A stretch of 64,000 nt of DNA from Lachnospiraceae bacterium (GCA_949383255.1 CASJPF010000001.1:110467-174466), one strand, 5' to 3'. Shown: positions 27,153-36,981, counted from the stretch's first letter. Numbers and translations are program-made. The notes: generated by a model from the letters alone, not told the origin.

Positions 27153-29470
27153 ATATCTGCATAAAATTTGTAGGTATTCATCATCTCAGCTGGAACTTTT
27201 TGTGTCACCTTCTGTAATGCCTTAAGCTTAAGTTCAAACTCCTGTCTCTTTTTCTGTGAATTTCGGAAACCGCGTGCCTGTGCCACCTCGTATGGTCTCT
27301 GGGCATTCAGTTTCATTCTAAGCTCTTTTTCAAATGGGCAGTAAGTCGCAAGAATCTCGCGTGCCACTTTATTCATTTTCATAGAGCCGTTTGCCTCATT
27401 TTTAATCCAAGATTCATAGTCAATCAAAAATGTCTCTCTGGAATTATTTCTTGCCTTTTGAATTTGCAATTTTACTTTATCCCGCGCTTCTTCTGACAAG
27501 TCTCGATTTTTCCGGTAAAACTGAATATAATCCATATATTCTGAGGTAAGCGATTTCACTTTGACATCGTTCCATGCCATACCTTGGATACAGCGACACA
27601 ATTCCCAGCGAAAACGCCCAAACAATTTTACCATCAAATCATCAATATTAGAGCTTGTCATAATTGGAAAGCAAAATCGCCCCGGTGTTCCTTTATTTTT
27701 TCCTCCAATCTCTTGCCACATAGACGCGTTTGTTCCAAACAGCGGAAACAATATTACATCTGGATACACATTTTTCATCACTGTCTCATTGAAAATCTTA
27801 AGTTCTGTATTGGAATAGATAACTTCCCTATAAAATACAGAGTAATCCAATTTTGAGAAGTGCAGCACACTCTCGTTGATCTTCTTTTTGGTTACAAGTA
27901 TTTTGTCAAGATACCCAAAAATTGCTTCCTTGTAGAGAATCGGCATATAGGAAGACGGTTGTCCGTACAGTGTACGAGAATTGCTCATCTGCATATTCAT
28001 AATCTCATATTCTACGCGGCAATCCATATTTTTAAACAGCTCTTTCTGTTCCGCCTCTGTAATCTCACCCTGCTTTTTTCGTGTGCGCAGATTTTCCACA
28101 TAGTCCTCATCAAATTCACTCTTGGAGGGATCGCGTTTTCCTTCATATATCATGTCAAGCCACTCCATCATAGTAACTACCTGACATGGACCTTCATTCA
28201 CTTCCGGCTCAATACCACATAAAAACTGTAAATGCTCCTCATCCAGCAAACGCTCATCCAACATACCATAATTCATAAACAGTTCAACTGCTTTGGGCGG
28301 CTCGAGTAGTCTTTCCCTAATCTTTCGATAACAGAATAAATAGAGCTTAAATACTAATGGTGTAATCGTCTTCTTTGCCTTCTTAATATCATCCTCCACA
28401 GACATTCTGTCTGGCGCATTCACCAGATAGTCTATATTCTTTTTAAGTGTCTCACTCTCTGTCTCATCAAATCCCGCAAACTTTATAATCTGTTCCATAG
28501 AACCTTTCAATGATACTACATCCCTTTGGATTTCTTCCTCCCGCTCTTCCTGTGATTTTGTCTCTACGACAAGCGCCTCCCCTGATACTAGGTTGTTTGC
28601 CTTCTCTTGAAATGACTCCATGCAAAATTCTGGTATATCTTGCGACTGGCTTCTTAACTCCTTATGATGAAATGCAATCTCATCAATAATACCGCTTAAA
28701 AGTGTATGTATCTCGCTTGGAATATCTGTTTTCTCCTTCATCTCATACGCCTTCTCATAAATATGCTCAAACAGATTATTCTTCGCACGCAAGCACATTA
28801 TATCCATCACATTCTTAATATATTCTGTCGCCTCAGAACACTCTTCCAGAAATGCTATCACAAGTTCTGTAATTTCATCAACCTGAAAACGTGCCATCGC
28901 CTCACTATAAGAAAAGTACATTTTTGTTGCATTCAATGGAATTTTAGCACCCTCTTCATAGTATGTAATTTTGTATTCATTATCCTGTTGTGTCTCCTCG
29001 AATGGTTGCAGATCCTCAAGTTCTTCCATGCCCGCCACTGGAACACCTACCGTCGCACAAAGTTCCTTGTACTCCTCATAACTTCTCTGTGCAAAGGAAC
29101 ACAACCTTGCCGCACGCTCATTAAAGCTGGACTTAATGCGATAAAGTTCCACTGCTATCCGAAACTGAGAGGAAACCATAATCGCACGATAATCCGCATT
29201 CCTAGCAATGATGTTCTGTATTGTCATCTCTCCTTCCACAGGAAGTGCATAAATCACAGAATCTTCGAGCGCAGTATAAGTTGCACTATAAACTGAATTG
29301 TTCAACAAATTCAATGCCAGATAGCTTCCATGCGGTCGAACCATTTTTACATTTTTTCCCTGCATGAGTACTTTTCCAGAGAGAACAATTCCAATTTGCT
29401 TCAGTTCATCGCCTTCCTGAAAAATTATCTCACCTTTTTTCACTGCATTTTTTCCATTTACTTTTAGCAT
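27149..29470 (-). CDS. Cyclic-nucleotide-binding-domain protein with large uncharacterised C-terminal region
   Basis: A 773-aa soluble protein. Residues about 5-115 form a Crp-type cNMP-binding beta-roll (KGEIIFQEGDELKQIGIVLSG, SVYSATYTALEDSVIYAL). There is no Crp HTH behind it. The remaining 650 residues are mostly helical, charged and unrecognised, with a QEREEE-type coiled stretch around 310 and a C-terminal half containing the conserved-looking FPLFGTNASMWQEIGGKNKG and PGRFCFPIM segments. No TM helices or catalytic motif were recognised. It is downstream of the PPTase gene (19-nt gap), so co-transcribed. A second-messenger sensor of unknown output is the most one can infer. Confidence 0.75.
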   Translation of the reverse strand: MLKVNGKNAVKKGEIIFQEGDELKQIGIVLSGKVLMQGKNVKMVRPHGSYLALNLLNNSVYSATYTALEDSVIYALPVEGEMTIQNIIARNADYRAIMVSSQFRIAVELYRIKSSFNERAARLCSFAQRSYEEYKELCATVGVPVAGMEELEDLQPFEETQQDNEYKITYYEEGAKIPLNATKMYFSYSEAMARFQVDEITELVIAFLEECSEATEYIKNVMDIMCLRAKNNLFEHIYEKAYEMKEKTDIPSEIHTLLSGIIDEIAFHHKELRSQSQDIPEFCMESFQEKANNLVSGEALVVETKSQEEREEEIQRDVVSLKGSMEQIIKFAGFDETESETLKKNIDYLVNAPDRMSVEDDIKKAKKTITPLVFKLYLFCYRKIRERLLEPPKAVELFMNYGMLDERLLDEEHLQFLCGIEPEVNEGPCQVVTMMEWLDMIYEGKRDPSKSEFDEDYVENLRTRKKQGEITEAEQKELFKNMDCRVEYEIMNMQMSNSRTLYGQPSSYMPILYKEAIFGYLDKILVTKKKINESVLHFSKLDYSVFYREVIYSNTELKIFNETVMKNVYPDVILFPLFGTNASMWQEIGGKNKGTPGRFCFPIMTSSNIDDLMVKLFGRFRWELCRCIQGMAWNDVKVKSLTSEYMDYIQFYRKNRDLSEEARDKVKLQIQKARNNSRETFLIDYESWIKNEANGSMKMNKVAREILATYCPFEKELRMKLNAQRPYEVAQARGFRNSQKKRQEFELKLKALQKVTQKVPAEMMNTYKFYADM

Positions 29471-29489
29471 TTGTTTCCCTCCATTTACT

Positions 29490-30158
29490 TTATTCCAAAT
29501 CTACCAGTTGTGGTAAATCAGGGAAATTATCATTTTCGCTGCATACACAGACAATATAGTTTTCTGAAATGTGATACTGTTTTATCTTGATTTGCTGTTT
29601 CTGATGAATATCACAGATAAATTTGTAATCTGCATCTGTTAAAAGCTGGCGGATACCACCACCAATTCCCCTGCCACTCCACTTCACTGCACTTTCCTTT
29701 GCAGTCCACATTCTATAAAATTCCCTTGTCTGTCTATTCATATCTGAGTCTTGCAGCACAATCAATCGATTGTACTCTTCCTCATGATAAAATCTCTTTG
29801 CCAGAGTCATTTTCCATGACTTTATCTCTTGTATGTCTATTCCTACAGGCATTGTGTCCACTGCACACGCCACCCACTCCCCAGAATGAGACAGACTGTA
29901 ATGAAATGCCGAATATCCTTTTAAATATGGTTTGCCATAGGTTCCCTCTATAATCTCCACCTGCTGCCATGCATCAATTCCATAGCCTTCTTGTAAAAAA
30001 GCATAGCGAAGCAAAAGTCCCGCAAAGATACTGCGCGTTCGTTCCTTTCTATTTTGAAATCCAGATACCTTCTGCGCTCTGTTATTATCAAGCAAGGAGC
30101 ACAATCGCTGCTCTTTTGCCTCCTCTACCTCATACATCTGTGCTATATACACTTTCAA
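29490..30158 (-). CDS. Sfp-type 4'-phosphopantetheinyl transferase
   Basis: A 222-aa enzyme of the Sfp/Gsp/HetI group that primes carrier proteins with phosphopantetheine. Motifs FHYSLSHSGEWVACAV, VGIDIQEI (Mg site), and FYRMWTAKESAVKWSGRGIG are all present. No NRPS, PKS or carrier protein gene is in the window, so its partner is elsewhere; it could serve fatty acid ACP. Confidence 0.9.
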   Translation of the reverse strand: MKVYIAQMYEVEEAKEQRLCSLLDNNRAQKVSGFQNRKERTRSIFAGLLLRYAFLQEGYGIDAWQQVEIIEGTYGKPYLKGYSAFHYSLSHSGEWVACAVDTMPVGIDIQEIKSWKMTLAKRFYHEEEYNRLIVLQDSDMNRQTREFYRMWTAKESAVKWSGRGIGGGIRQLLTDADYKFICDIHQKQQIKIKQYHISENYIVCVCSENDNFPDLPQLVDLE

Positions 30159-30188
30159 AATTTCTCCACTACTTTCCCATATGAAAGA

Positions 30189-30216
30189 CTACCCCGGCAC
30201 TTTGCTGCCGGGGTAG
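30189..30216 (-). terminator. Terminator of the chemoreceptor gene
   Basis: An 11-bp GC-rich perfect stem CTACCCCGGCA / TGCCGGGGTAG with a 6-nt loop, 23 nt after the chemoreceptor stop, followed on the minus strand by TCTTTC. Confidence 0.8.
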
Positions 30217-30238
30217 GAAACAACAACTTATTTTGTCT

Positions 30239-32017
30239 TTAATATTTACCGAAATCAGAATCTAGTGAGATAATGCTTTCATTGTCAATATAATCACTAT
30301 CATCAGATGATATCGAGCCAAAATCCGAGTTTCTGCCTTTTCCTGCGAGAAGTTTATACTTGCCTACTGCATTTTGAAGCTGTCCTGCAAGGCTTGAAAG
30401 TTCTGCACTTGCGGCAGCGCATTGTTCTGAAGTCGCTGAGTTTGTTTGTACCACGTCCGCAATCTGTGTAATACCAGCGTTTACTTGTCCCACTGAACTT
30501 GCTTGATTTACAGAAGCCTCTGCAATATTGCTGACAATTGAGGCAATATTTTCAACAGATAATAAGATTTCCTCAAGTGCTGCTGCTGTCTCCACAGCAA
30601 GTTTAGAACCAACCTCCACCTTCTTGATAGAATCCTCGATCATCACTGCGGAATCCTTTGCTGCCTCTGCGGATTTATTTGCCAAACTTCTAACCTCATC
30701 TGCAACAACTGCAAAACCTTTTCCATGTACTCCTGCTCTCGCTGCTTCCACGGAAGCATTCAATGCAAGAATATTTGTCTGGAATGAAATATCATCAATC
30801 ACTTTCATAATCTTAGAAATATTTTCTGAAGATTCATTGATATCCTGCATTGCCGCAATCATCTGCTTCATTTGTTCATTGCCGCGAATTGCTCCATCTT
30901 TCGTATTTTGTACCAGCTCATTTGCTCGGTTCGCATCATCTGCATTTACTTTCGCACCGTTTGCAATCTCCTCAATAGAAACTGTAATTTCCTCAATCGC
31001 ACTCGCCTGTTGTGTTGTACCTTGTGCCAAAGAGTTGCTCGCACTCGCAACTTCATTCGCTCCTGACGTCATTCTTGCTGCGGCATCACGAATTGTGGAT
31101 AAATTTCTATTGTTATCGCGAAGCATCTTTACAATCGCTGTTCCAAGTGCATCATTTTCACTTGCCTTCTTATATGTTGCAGTCAAATCACCCTCAGCAA
31201 CCTGCTCTGTAATATGCACCTGCTCTCCAATTGTTTCGGCCATCTGTATAAAATCTTCTGCCAAATCGCCAAGTTCATCGTTTGATGTCTTTTCAACATG
31301 AACATCAATATCGCCTTTTGCCATCTTTCTAGCAGCGATTGAAAGTGAATTGAGTGGGTACTGAATCTTTCTCTTAGTGACAACCGTCGCAAAGACAATA
31401 CAAACAATGTAGATCAAAATTGCCATACCTACAATAAAGCTCTGTCTTAAGGCAATATAATTTTTGATTGTCTCTCTTTCTTTTGTCGCACAGATCATAC
31501 CAACAATCTGATTTGAGTTGTCTCTCACAGGAATATAATATCCATAGTAAAGATCACCGTTAATTTCAAAATCATTTCTGGAATACTCTTGACCCTCGTT
31601 CAAAACCTTTGTGATAACCTGAGGGGCAGCTTTCGTTCCAATAATTGGGTTTCCCTGTGCATCTTTAATCGTTGTAGCGCGTCTTGTGTCGCCAAAAAAC
31701 AAAGTAATCTGACTATTGTTCTTGTTTGCATAGTTATCAACCAATTCTCCCATCTGCTGAGAAAGATTGACATCGCCCTTGTACAAATCCTCTCCCTGCA
31801 TAGAATACTCACCCGAAGATACACCATCAAGGGCAAGCAATGTACCAGTAGCCAAACCTCCCAATGTCTTAAATGTTTCTGACTCCATACCCTGCCTAAG
31901 TGCCAATGTAGAAACCATCACAATCACAATACATGCTGTCATCATCGGCAATGAGACTAATGAAATCACCAACCACTTAATGCTAAACCTGCGACCTGAT
32001 TTGTTTTGTTCATTCAT
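30239..32017 (-). CDS. Methyl-accepting chemotaxis protein
   Basis: A 592-aa transmembrane chemoreceptor. Start ATG 32017 ([12 protein letters not shown]) is chosen because AAAGGA lies 8 nt upstream, while the earlier ATG overlaps that SD. TM1 is about 14-40, an extracellular Cache-like sensor spans 45-185, TM2 is about 193-212, then HAMP, and a long cytoplasmic signalling hairpin with the conserved tip [18 protein letters not shown] and [16 protein letters not shown]. The ligand cannot be read. It implies a chemotaxis/motility system in the genome, with the CheY-like protein at 2093 as a possible partner. Confidence 0.93.
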   Translation of the reverse strand: MNEQNKSGRRFSIKWLVISLVSLPMMTACIVIVMVSTLALRQGMESETFKTLGGLATGTLLALDGVSSGEYSMQGEDLYKGDVNLSQQMGELVDNYANKNNSQITLFFGDTRRATTIKDAQGNPIIGTKAAPQVITKVLNEGQEYSRNDFEINGDLYYGYYIPVRDNSNQIVGMICATKERETIKNYIALRQSFIVGMAILIYIVCIVFATVVTKRKIQYPLNSLSIAARKMAKGDIDVHVEKTSNDELGDLAEDFIQMAETIGEQVHITEQVAEGDLTATYKKASENDALGTAIVKMLRDNNRNLSTIRDAAARMTSGANEVASASNSLAQGTTQQASAIEEITVSIEEIANGAKVNADDANRANELVQNTKDGAIRGNEQMKQMIAAMQDINESSENISKIMKVIDDISFQTNILALNASVEAARAGVHGKGFAVVADEVRSLANKSAEAAKDSAVMIEDSIKKVEVGSKLAVETAAALEEILLSVENIASIVSNIAEASVNQASSVGQVNAGITQIADVVQTNSATSEQCAAASAELSSLAGQLQNAVGKYKLLAGKGRNSDFGSISSDDSDYIDNESIISLDSDFGKY

Positions 32018-32106
32018 AAGTAACATCCTTTCACACTATATGCTATATTGTTTTGTAAGGGTAATGGTTCAGAATAATTCTGATACGCTTTACCCACTTA
32101 ACCTCT

Positions 32107-32135
32107 ATTTTAAATTGTTTCTACGATTAAGTCAA
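32107..32135 (-). promoter_or_regulatory. Promoter of the chemoreceptor gene
   Basis: TTGACT and TAAAAT spaced 17 nt on the minus strand, about 90 nt upstream of the start codon; the leader includes a short palindrome TCAGAATAATTCTGA (32070-32084). Confidence 0.65.
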
Positions 32136-32174
32136 TAGTATATATTGTCTGTCAGTTACTTTTTTGAAAATTTA

Positions 32175-32957
32175 TTAGAACGCCAAATATTTTTTCATGG
32201 TACGCAATGCATTTTTTTCCAACCGCGATACCTGTGCCTGAGAAATTCCAATGTACTCAGCAACTTCCATCTGTGTCTTTCCCTCAAAGAACCGCAAGTT
32301 AATAATCTCATTTTCCCGCTCGTCAAGCCGCTTCATCGCCTCACTCAAAGAAATGTTCTCAACCCAGTTTTCCTCCTTACATTTTTTATCGCTAATTTGG
32401 TCCATCACATAAAGCGTGTCTCCTCCCTCTGTGTACACTGGCTCATACAAGCTCATAGGATTCTGTATTGCATCAAGTGCGTACACAATATCCTCCTTTG
32501 GTATCCCGATTTCCTCAGAAATTTCCATGATTGTTGGCTCTCGCAAGTTCTTTCTCGTCAAATTCTCCTTTGCATAAATCGCCTTGTAGGCTGTATCCTT
32601 CAAGGAACGACTCACACGAATTGGATTGCTAGAGTCTCTCAAAAACCGTCTAATTTCACCGATAATCATAGGAACCGCATAGGTTGAGAACTTTACATCA
32701 AGGCTGGAATCAAAATTGTCGATTGCCTTAATTAGTCCAATACACCCTATCTGAAACAGATCATCCACATTTTCATTCGATTGGGAAAACCGTTTAATCA
32801 CACTCAAAACCAATCTTAAATTCCCTCGAATATACTCCTCTCTTGCCTCTTTGTCTCCCTGTTCTATCTTTGCAAAAAGCGCCTGTTTCTCCTCGTTTTT
32901 TAATACGGGAAGCTTTGCTGTATTTACACCACATATCTCAACTTTTCCAAGTGCCAT
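32175..32957 (-). CDS. sigG: Sporulation sigma factor SigG (late forespore)
   Basis: A 260-aa sigma-70 family factor. The N-terminal KVEICGVNTAKLPVLKNEE is the SigG hallmark, region 2 has DDLFQIGCIGLIKAIDNFD and FSTYAVPMIIGEIRRFLRD, and region 4.2 ends EYIGISQAQVSRLEK. It directs forespore transcription after engulfment. It follows sigE at about 100 nt, as in Bacillus and Clostridium. A SigF/SigG-type promoter is expected in the gap 32958-33055, but I could not place one with confidence. Confidence 0.96.
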   Translation of the reverse strand: MALGKVEICGVNTAKLPVLKNEEKQALFAKIEQGDKEAREEYIRGNLRLVLSVIKRFSQSNENVDDLFQIGCIGLIKAIDNFDSSLDVKFSTYAVPMIIGEIRRFLRDSSNPIRVSRSLKDTAYKAIYAKENLTRKNLREPTIMEISEEIGIPKEDIVYALDAIQNPMSLYEPVYTEGGDTLYVMDQISDKKCKEENWVENISLSEAMKRLDERENEIINLRFFEGKTQMEVAEYIGISQAQVSRLEKNALRTMKKYLAF

Positions 32958-33055
32958 ATCTATACTCCTCCTTGTTTTAAGTATGCCAACAATTGCCTAT
33001 TTTAGCTTTTGTCAACATATGTACAAGGGTGTAAATACATTGCGTTTTCAATTTC

Positions 33056-33784
33056 TTAACTTGCCATCTCTTTTTTTAGTCGCTTCATAATCTTTTTCTC
33101 AAGCCGCGAGATATAGGACTGAGAGATTCCAAGATAATCCGCCACCTCTTTCTGAGTCATTTCCATATCATCTGGATTGTTCAAACCAAATCTCAACATA
33201 ATAATGGTTCTCTCCCGCTCACCCAGTTTGGAGATTGCCCGTTTCAACTGACTTCTCTCCACCTCGCTCTCCAAGTCTTTGTAGATGACATCCTCGTCTG
33301 TTCCAAGAATATCTGACAGCAAAAGCTCATTCCCATCCCAATCGACATTCAAAGGTTCATCAATCGAAACTTCCAGTTTCGTCTTACTATTTCTTCTCAA
33401 GTACATCAGAATTTCATTCTCAATGCATCGTGATGCATAGGTTGCAAGCTTAATATTTTTACTCCGGTTAAACGTATTAATCGCCTTTATTAACCCAATC
33501 GTGCCGATAGAAATCAAATCCTCAACACCAACACCAGTGTTATCAAACTTCTTTGCAATATATACGACAAGTCTCAAATTATGTTCTATTAAAAGTGCCC
33601 TCGCCTCATTGGCATGCTCTGTCTCAAGCCCATTGATTGCTTTATTTTCGTCTTCACTCTCAAGTGGCGGTGGCAACACCTCAGACCCACCAATATAATG
33701 AATCTCATTCCCCACTGCGTTTTTTATACTTTTTTTCCACAGTGTCAACCGCATTTTTCCCGGTAAATATAGCTTTATGATCAT
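33056..33784 (-). CDS. sigE: Sporulation sigma factor SigE precursor (mother cell)
   Basis: A 242-aa pro-sigma-E. The basic, amphipathic N-terminal pro-region ([16 protein letters not shown]) leads to the [17 protein letters not shown] segment, here [17 protein letters not shown], which contains the cleavage site used by SpoIIGA. Regions 2 ([19 protein letters not shown]) and 4.2 ([18 protein letters not shown]) are typical. It lies just downstream of spoIIGA, its processing protease. Confidence 0.96.
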   Translation of the reverse strand: MIIKLYLPGKMRLTLWKKSIKNAVGNEIHYIGGSEVLPPPLESEDENKAINGLETEHANEARALLIEHNLRLVVYIAKKFDNTGVGVEDLISIGTIGLIKAINTFNRSKNIKLATYASRCIENEILMYLRRNSKTKLEVSIDEPLNVDWDGNELLLSDILGTDEDVIYKDLESEVERSQLKRAISKLGERERTIIMLRFGLNNPDDMEMTQKEVADYLGISQSYISRLEKKIMKRLKKEMAS

Positions 33785-33811
33785 TCTGAAACTTCCTCCA
33801 TCTTCTATTTT

Positions 33812-34612
33812 CTATCCATTTAGGCTGCGGTTTAATATCATCTGAAACGTTCCGTCCCTCGACAATTTCCCTTTATAAAGGGCTATCACCGCTCCTTTTT
33901 TTACCACCTGTTCCCTTTCTTTTTGAATCATCAGTTCATCAACTACAATCCCTTCCAAAATCCCATGTGCTCTCCCAACACTCTGATAAGGAATAATCTT
34001 GTATTTCTGCGGGTACATTTCCAGCCATCTTCTTGTTATATCTGTCTCTTCCACAACAGATACTGGTTTCCCGGATATGGGATCTGTCAAAAAATTTCCT
34101 GTATCAAATAGTGCTTTATATACAACATTCTCCCCCTCCTCTGTCAATGTTACCTCATATATGTGTCTTGATTCCACAAATTTGCGATAAGCAAGAATAA
34201 ACAGCACAACACCTGCAATCGCTGCAGGCACCAAAATCTGCGCATAACCCTCCCCCACAAGCCTAGCTGTGCACTCCATAAGCTTCCCATAGGCAAAGAC
34301 CATGCCATGTAGATAGATAATTCCCATAACTAGCTTTCGCCCCGTCAGCCCATGCTTAATCGGTTGACCAATACAGATTAAAAGCATTCCTGAATCTAAT
34401 GCAAGCACCAGCAAAATATAGGCAATCTGAAATCCAATTCCAGAAATCAGAATGAGCACTGCGCCTGCTCCTCCTATCAAAGAAGCAGCAAACACCCTGT
34501 GAAATATAATCTTCTCCTTTAAAAGCAGCAGCGTTAAAATCAGCAGTTGCATATCCATTAGAACATTTTGTGCCAAAAAAATGTCAATATATACCTCATA
34601 AATTCGTATCAC
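33812..34612 (-). CDS. spoIIGA: Pro-sigma-E processing aspartic protease SpoIIGA
   Basis: A membrane-embedded aspartic protease (about 264-267 aa) that activates SigE in the mother cell. The N-terminus YEVYIDIFLAQNVLMDMQLL and about five TM helices precede a cytoplasmic domain with the catalytic motif ALFDTGNFLTDPISGKPV. The start is uncertain: the GTG at 34612 overlaps a near-perfect SD (GGAGGTGAT), while the best-spaced codon after it is a non-canonical ATT at 34603. The longer ATG at 34675 lies inside the ftsZ terminator. It is co-oriented with ftsZ upstream and sigE downstream. Confidence 0.9.
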   Translation of the reverse strand: MIRIYEVYIDIFLAQNVLMDMQLLILTLLLLKEKIIFHRVFAASLIGGAGAVLILISGIGFQIAYILLVLALDSGMLLICIGQPIKHGLTGRKLVMGIIYLHGMVFAYGKLMECTARLVGEGYAQILVPAAIAGVVLFILAYRKFVESRHIYEVTLTEEGENVVYKALFDTGNFLTDPISGKPVSVVEETDITRRWLEMYPQKYKIIPYQSVGRAHGILEGIVVDELMIQKEREQVVKKGAVIALYKGKLSRDGTFQMILNRSLNG

Positions 34613-34630
34613 CTCCGTCCGTCTATATGG

Positions 34631-34663
34631 ATTATACAAAAAAGTCCCATGCTTTTTTGTCAA
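34631..34663 (-). promoter_or_regulatory. Putative Spo0A-dependent spoIIG promoter
   Basis: Minus-strand TTGACA (34658-34663) and TATAAT (34631-34636), both perfect, separated by 21 nt. The Bacillus subtilis spoIIG promoter is known for consensus boxes with an over-long spacer rescued by Spo0A. Plus-strand TTTGTCAAA (34656-34664) matches the 0A box TTTGTCRAA, and GTCGAA lies further upstream on the minus strand (34690-34695). The -35 box lies inside the loop of the ftsZ terminator. Confidence 0.65.
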
Positions 34664-34673
34664 AGCATGGGAC
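34638..34673 (-). terminator. ftsZ terminator
   Basis: A 12-bp perfect stem GTCCCATGCTTT / AAAGCATGGGAC with a 6-nt loop and a six-T tail on the minus strand, about 48 nt after the ftsZ stop. It separates the division cluster from spoIIGA-sigE-sigG. Confidence 0.9.
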
Positions 34674-34720
34674 AAAACAATGTTTATTTTTCGACTTTTT
34701 ATGATTGATATGTTTGTTGC

Positions 34721-35926
34721 TTAACGTTTGGATAAAAAGCTTGGTATGTTCAATGTCTGCTCCTTCACATTACTTCTTAAATCTGTTGGAGGCTTAATGC
34801 CATTAAGCGGTTTTGGTGGCACATTTGGTTGCGGTACTTGTCCATTAGGCTGTATTGGAGTAATTCCCGCTGGTGCCTGTGGTCTTGGTCTAGTTGGCGT
34901 ATTGGGCATATTGTTGGGTCGTACTGAAAAATTGCTGTTAATTCTTCCCATATTATTAATCGGTAAGTTGGACGGTGTCTCAACAATTCCTGTCGCAATT
35001 ACAGTAACCGTACAAGAGTCAGCCATATCTTCATTGTACATTGCACCAAAGATAACATTGATATCTTCCCCCGCAATCTCCTGCACATAACTTGCAGCAT
35101 CATTTGCATCAAAAATAGAGATATCGCCAGAGATGTTAAGAATGACATCCGTCGCTCCGCTCAGAGTAGTCTCCAAAAGCGGAGACTCAACAGCCATCTT
35201 AATCGCGTCTGCCGCCTTGTCCTCCCCTTTACCATACCCAATACCAATATGTGCAATTCCTTTTTCCTTCATGACAGTTTGTACATCCGCAAAATCAAGG
35301 TTGATAACAGAAGGCACATTAATAAGATCGGTGATGCCTTGCACAGACTGTTGAAGCACTTCATCCGCCTTCTTTAACGCATCTGGCATGGTTGTCCGCC
35401 TGTCAACAATCTCAAGCAGCTTGTCATTGGGAATGACAATTAGTGTATCGACATGTTCCTTTAATTTTTCAATTCCAGCGAGTGCGTTGGTCATTCGTGT
35501 GCGCGCTTCAAATTTAAAAGGCTTGGTGACAACGCCAACGGTTAAGATTCCCATTTCCTTTGTGATCGCCGCCACAATCGGTGCGGCACCAGTACCAGTT
35601 CCGCCACCCATACCACAGGTGACAAACACCATATCAGCGCCCTTTAACGCCTCTTTGATATCCTCTGAACTCTCCTCTGCTGCCTTCTCTCCAACCTCAG
35701 GTTTTGCGCCAGCGCCAAGCCCCTTGGTCAGCTTTTCGCCAATCTGTAGAAGCTTTGGTGCCCTGCATAGCTGTAAAGCTTGTTTATCTGTATTTACACC
35801 TATAAATTCAACACCGGTTATTTTCTCATCTATCATTCGGTTCACGGCATTGTTTCCTGCACCGCCTACACCTACTACTATTATCCTTGCCGCTGCATCT
35901 GTTTCATTTGATCTAATCTCGAGCAA
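34721..35926 (-). CDS. ftsZ: Cell division protein FtsZ
   Basis: A 401-aa tubulin-like GTPase forming the Z ring. Start TTG 35926 ([19 protein letters not shown]) has AAGGAGG 8 nt upstream; the ATG at 35944 overlaps that SD. The GTP loop is [13 protein letters not shown], with [12 protein letters not shown] near the N-terminus. A Pro/Asn-rich linker (about 315-380) leads to the C-terminal peptide [10 protein letters not shown], the docking site for FtsA/SepF-type partners. ftsA is not adjacent. Confidence 0.96.
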   Translation of the reverse strand: MLEIRSNETDAAARIIVVGVGGAGNNAVNRMIDEKITGVEFIGVNTDKQALQLCRAPKLLQIGEKLTKGLGAGAKPEVGEKAAEESSEDIKEALKGADMVFVTCGMGGGTGTGAAPIVAAITKEMGILTVGVVTKPFKFEARTRMTNALAGIEKLKEHVDTLIVIPNDKLLEIVDRRTTMPDALKKADEVLQQSVQGITDLINVPSVINLDFADVQTVMKEKGIAHIGIGYGKGEDKAADAIKMAVESPLLETTLSGATDVILNISGDISIFDANDAASYVQEIAGEDINVIFGAMYNEDMADSCTVTVIATGIVETPSNLPINNMGRINSNFSVRPNNMPNTPTRPRPQAPAGITPIQPNGQVPQPNVPPKPLNGIKPPTDLRSNVKEQTLNIPSFLSKR

Positions 35927-36039
35927 GTTTCCTTCCTCCTTCATAATTCCTATTAAATTCCATCTAATTTATCATATAATTTTTTTAGCAATTAATCAAC
36001 CTATTTTTTACTTTTCTTTTTTCAATTCAGCACAAACCT

Positions 36040-36825
36040 TTATTTCCCTCGCTCAAAAGTAACACTTTTTCGGTCCGCAGTATAGTTTTGCAGATCAAGT
36101 GTTCCTCGCTCTCCCGCCAATGATGGTAGAATTTGTGGAAGCTGCATCAATTTCTCATCCAGATTCTCCAGCGCTCCAATATCGACCTTTACCTCATCAT
36201 AGCCAAGTATGACATTATAGTTTCTATCAAATTGTATTCTGTCACACAGAACATCATATTTATTGAGCAATTTTGTGATATTCAATATATTTTGAAAAAT
36301 TTGACTATTTTCCACAGGAAGTTTCTCATGAAGAATAATATGATCAAAATCAAGCCCTGTCACTTGCGGTATTCCCTTCGTTGTAACTTTAGATGCCTCA
36401 ACCACAACCCCCGCGTTGTCAAAGTACATATATCGTCCCAGATACTGCACATATCCTGCAAGCGCCTTCTCATATACATTAATTCGTATGGTGTCATTTG
36501 ACTGAATAATGACATCCATCGTCTCCACAAAGGGAACCCCCTCTATTCCTTTATTTTTATATTTGAGAGACAGATAAAGGGAATTGTCCCCGAGATAGCC
36601 TGTCATGACCATCGCTTTAATTTCCTCTGCGGAGTAATGTTTGTTTCCATCTACTTGAACCGTTTTGACTGCATAATGTGTCAACATAAAGTAAGATACC
36701 GCAAGCAGTACATTAAGAATACCCAACACAATAATAACACGTGTTTTTGTTTTTATATCTGGCATTTTTACAATCGCACTGTCGTTCTCCTTAACTGTTT
36801 TTTTCTCAGTCCGTTTTCTCATCAT
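36040..36825 (-). CDS. ftsQ: Cell division protein FtsQ/DivIB
   Basis: A 261-aa bitopic divisome protein. Start ATG 36825 has GGAGAAAGG upstream. A basic cytoplasmic tail (1-28) precedes one TM (about 29-48, VIIVLGILNVLLAVSYFML) and a POTRA domain (KTVQVDGNKHYSAEEIKAM). It follows murA and precedes ftsZ, as in many Firmicutes clusters. Confidence 0.88.
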   Translation of the reverse strand: MMRKRTEKKTVKENDSAIVKMPDIKTKTRVIIVLGILNVLLAVSYFMLTHYAVKTVQVDGNKHYSAEEIKAMVMTGYLGDNSLYLSLKYKNKGIEGVPFVETMDVIIQSNDTIRINVYEKALAGYVQYLGRYMYFDNAGVVVEASKVTTKGIPQVTGLDFDHIILHEKLPVENSQIFQNILNITKLLNKYDVLCDRIQFDRNYNVILGYDEVKVDIGALENLDEKLMQLPQILPSLAGERGTLDLQNYTADRKSVTFERGK

Positions 36826-36844
36826 GCCCTTTCTCCATATCAAT

Positions 36845-36981
36845 GTTACTGTTCACACCCCTGCTTGATTTCGGCACAACTTCGCATATTTGTGGTGTGA
36901 ACAATAACAATTATGCACACAAATTGATAAAGGGCATCAATTTGGCGCACGATTCTCTCTGCTTTGTTGGGTCTGTGAACA
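36845..36981. repeat. Structured intergenic element, TGTTCA family, divergent copy D
   Basis: GTTACTGTTCACACC (36845-36859) pairs with GGTGTGAACAATAAC (36894-36908) at 14 of 15 positions, and a third arm GTGAACA (36975-36981) can pair with the same left arm. A second hairpin AAATTGAT / ATCAATTT lies in the 3' half. The covarying hairpin of copies A-C is not recognisable. The element fills the whole murA-ftsQ gap. Confidence 0.55.

Noticed and set aside
30528..31301. A 257-aa plus-strand frame opposite the chemoreceptor gene
   Set aside because: Ser/Ala/Ile-rich shadow of the repetitive coiled-coil coding sequence.
32958..33055. A sigma-F/sigma-G promoter upstream of sigG
   Set aside because: Candidate boxes (GTATT, CATATG, CATACTT) do not have the required spacing together; expected but not demonstrable by eye.
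35388..36062. A 224-aa hydrophobic plus-strand frame opposite ftsZ
   Set aside because: It is a mirror frame of ftsZ, caused by codon bias; no SD and no recognisable motifs.
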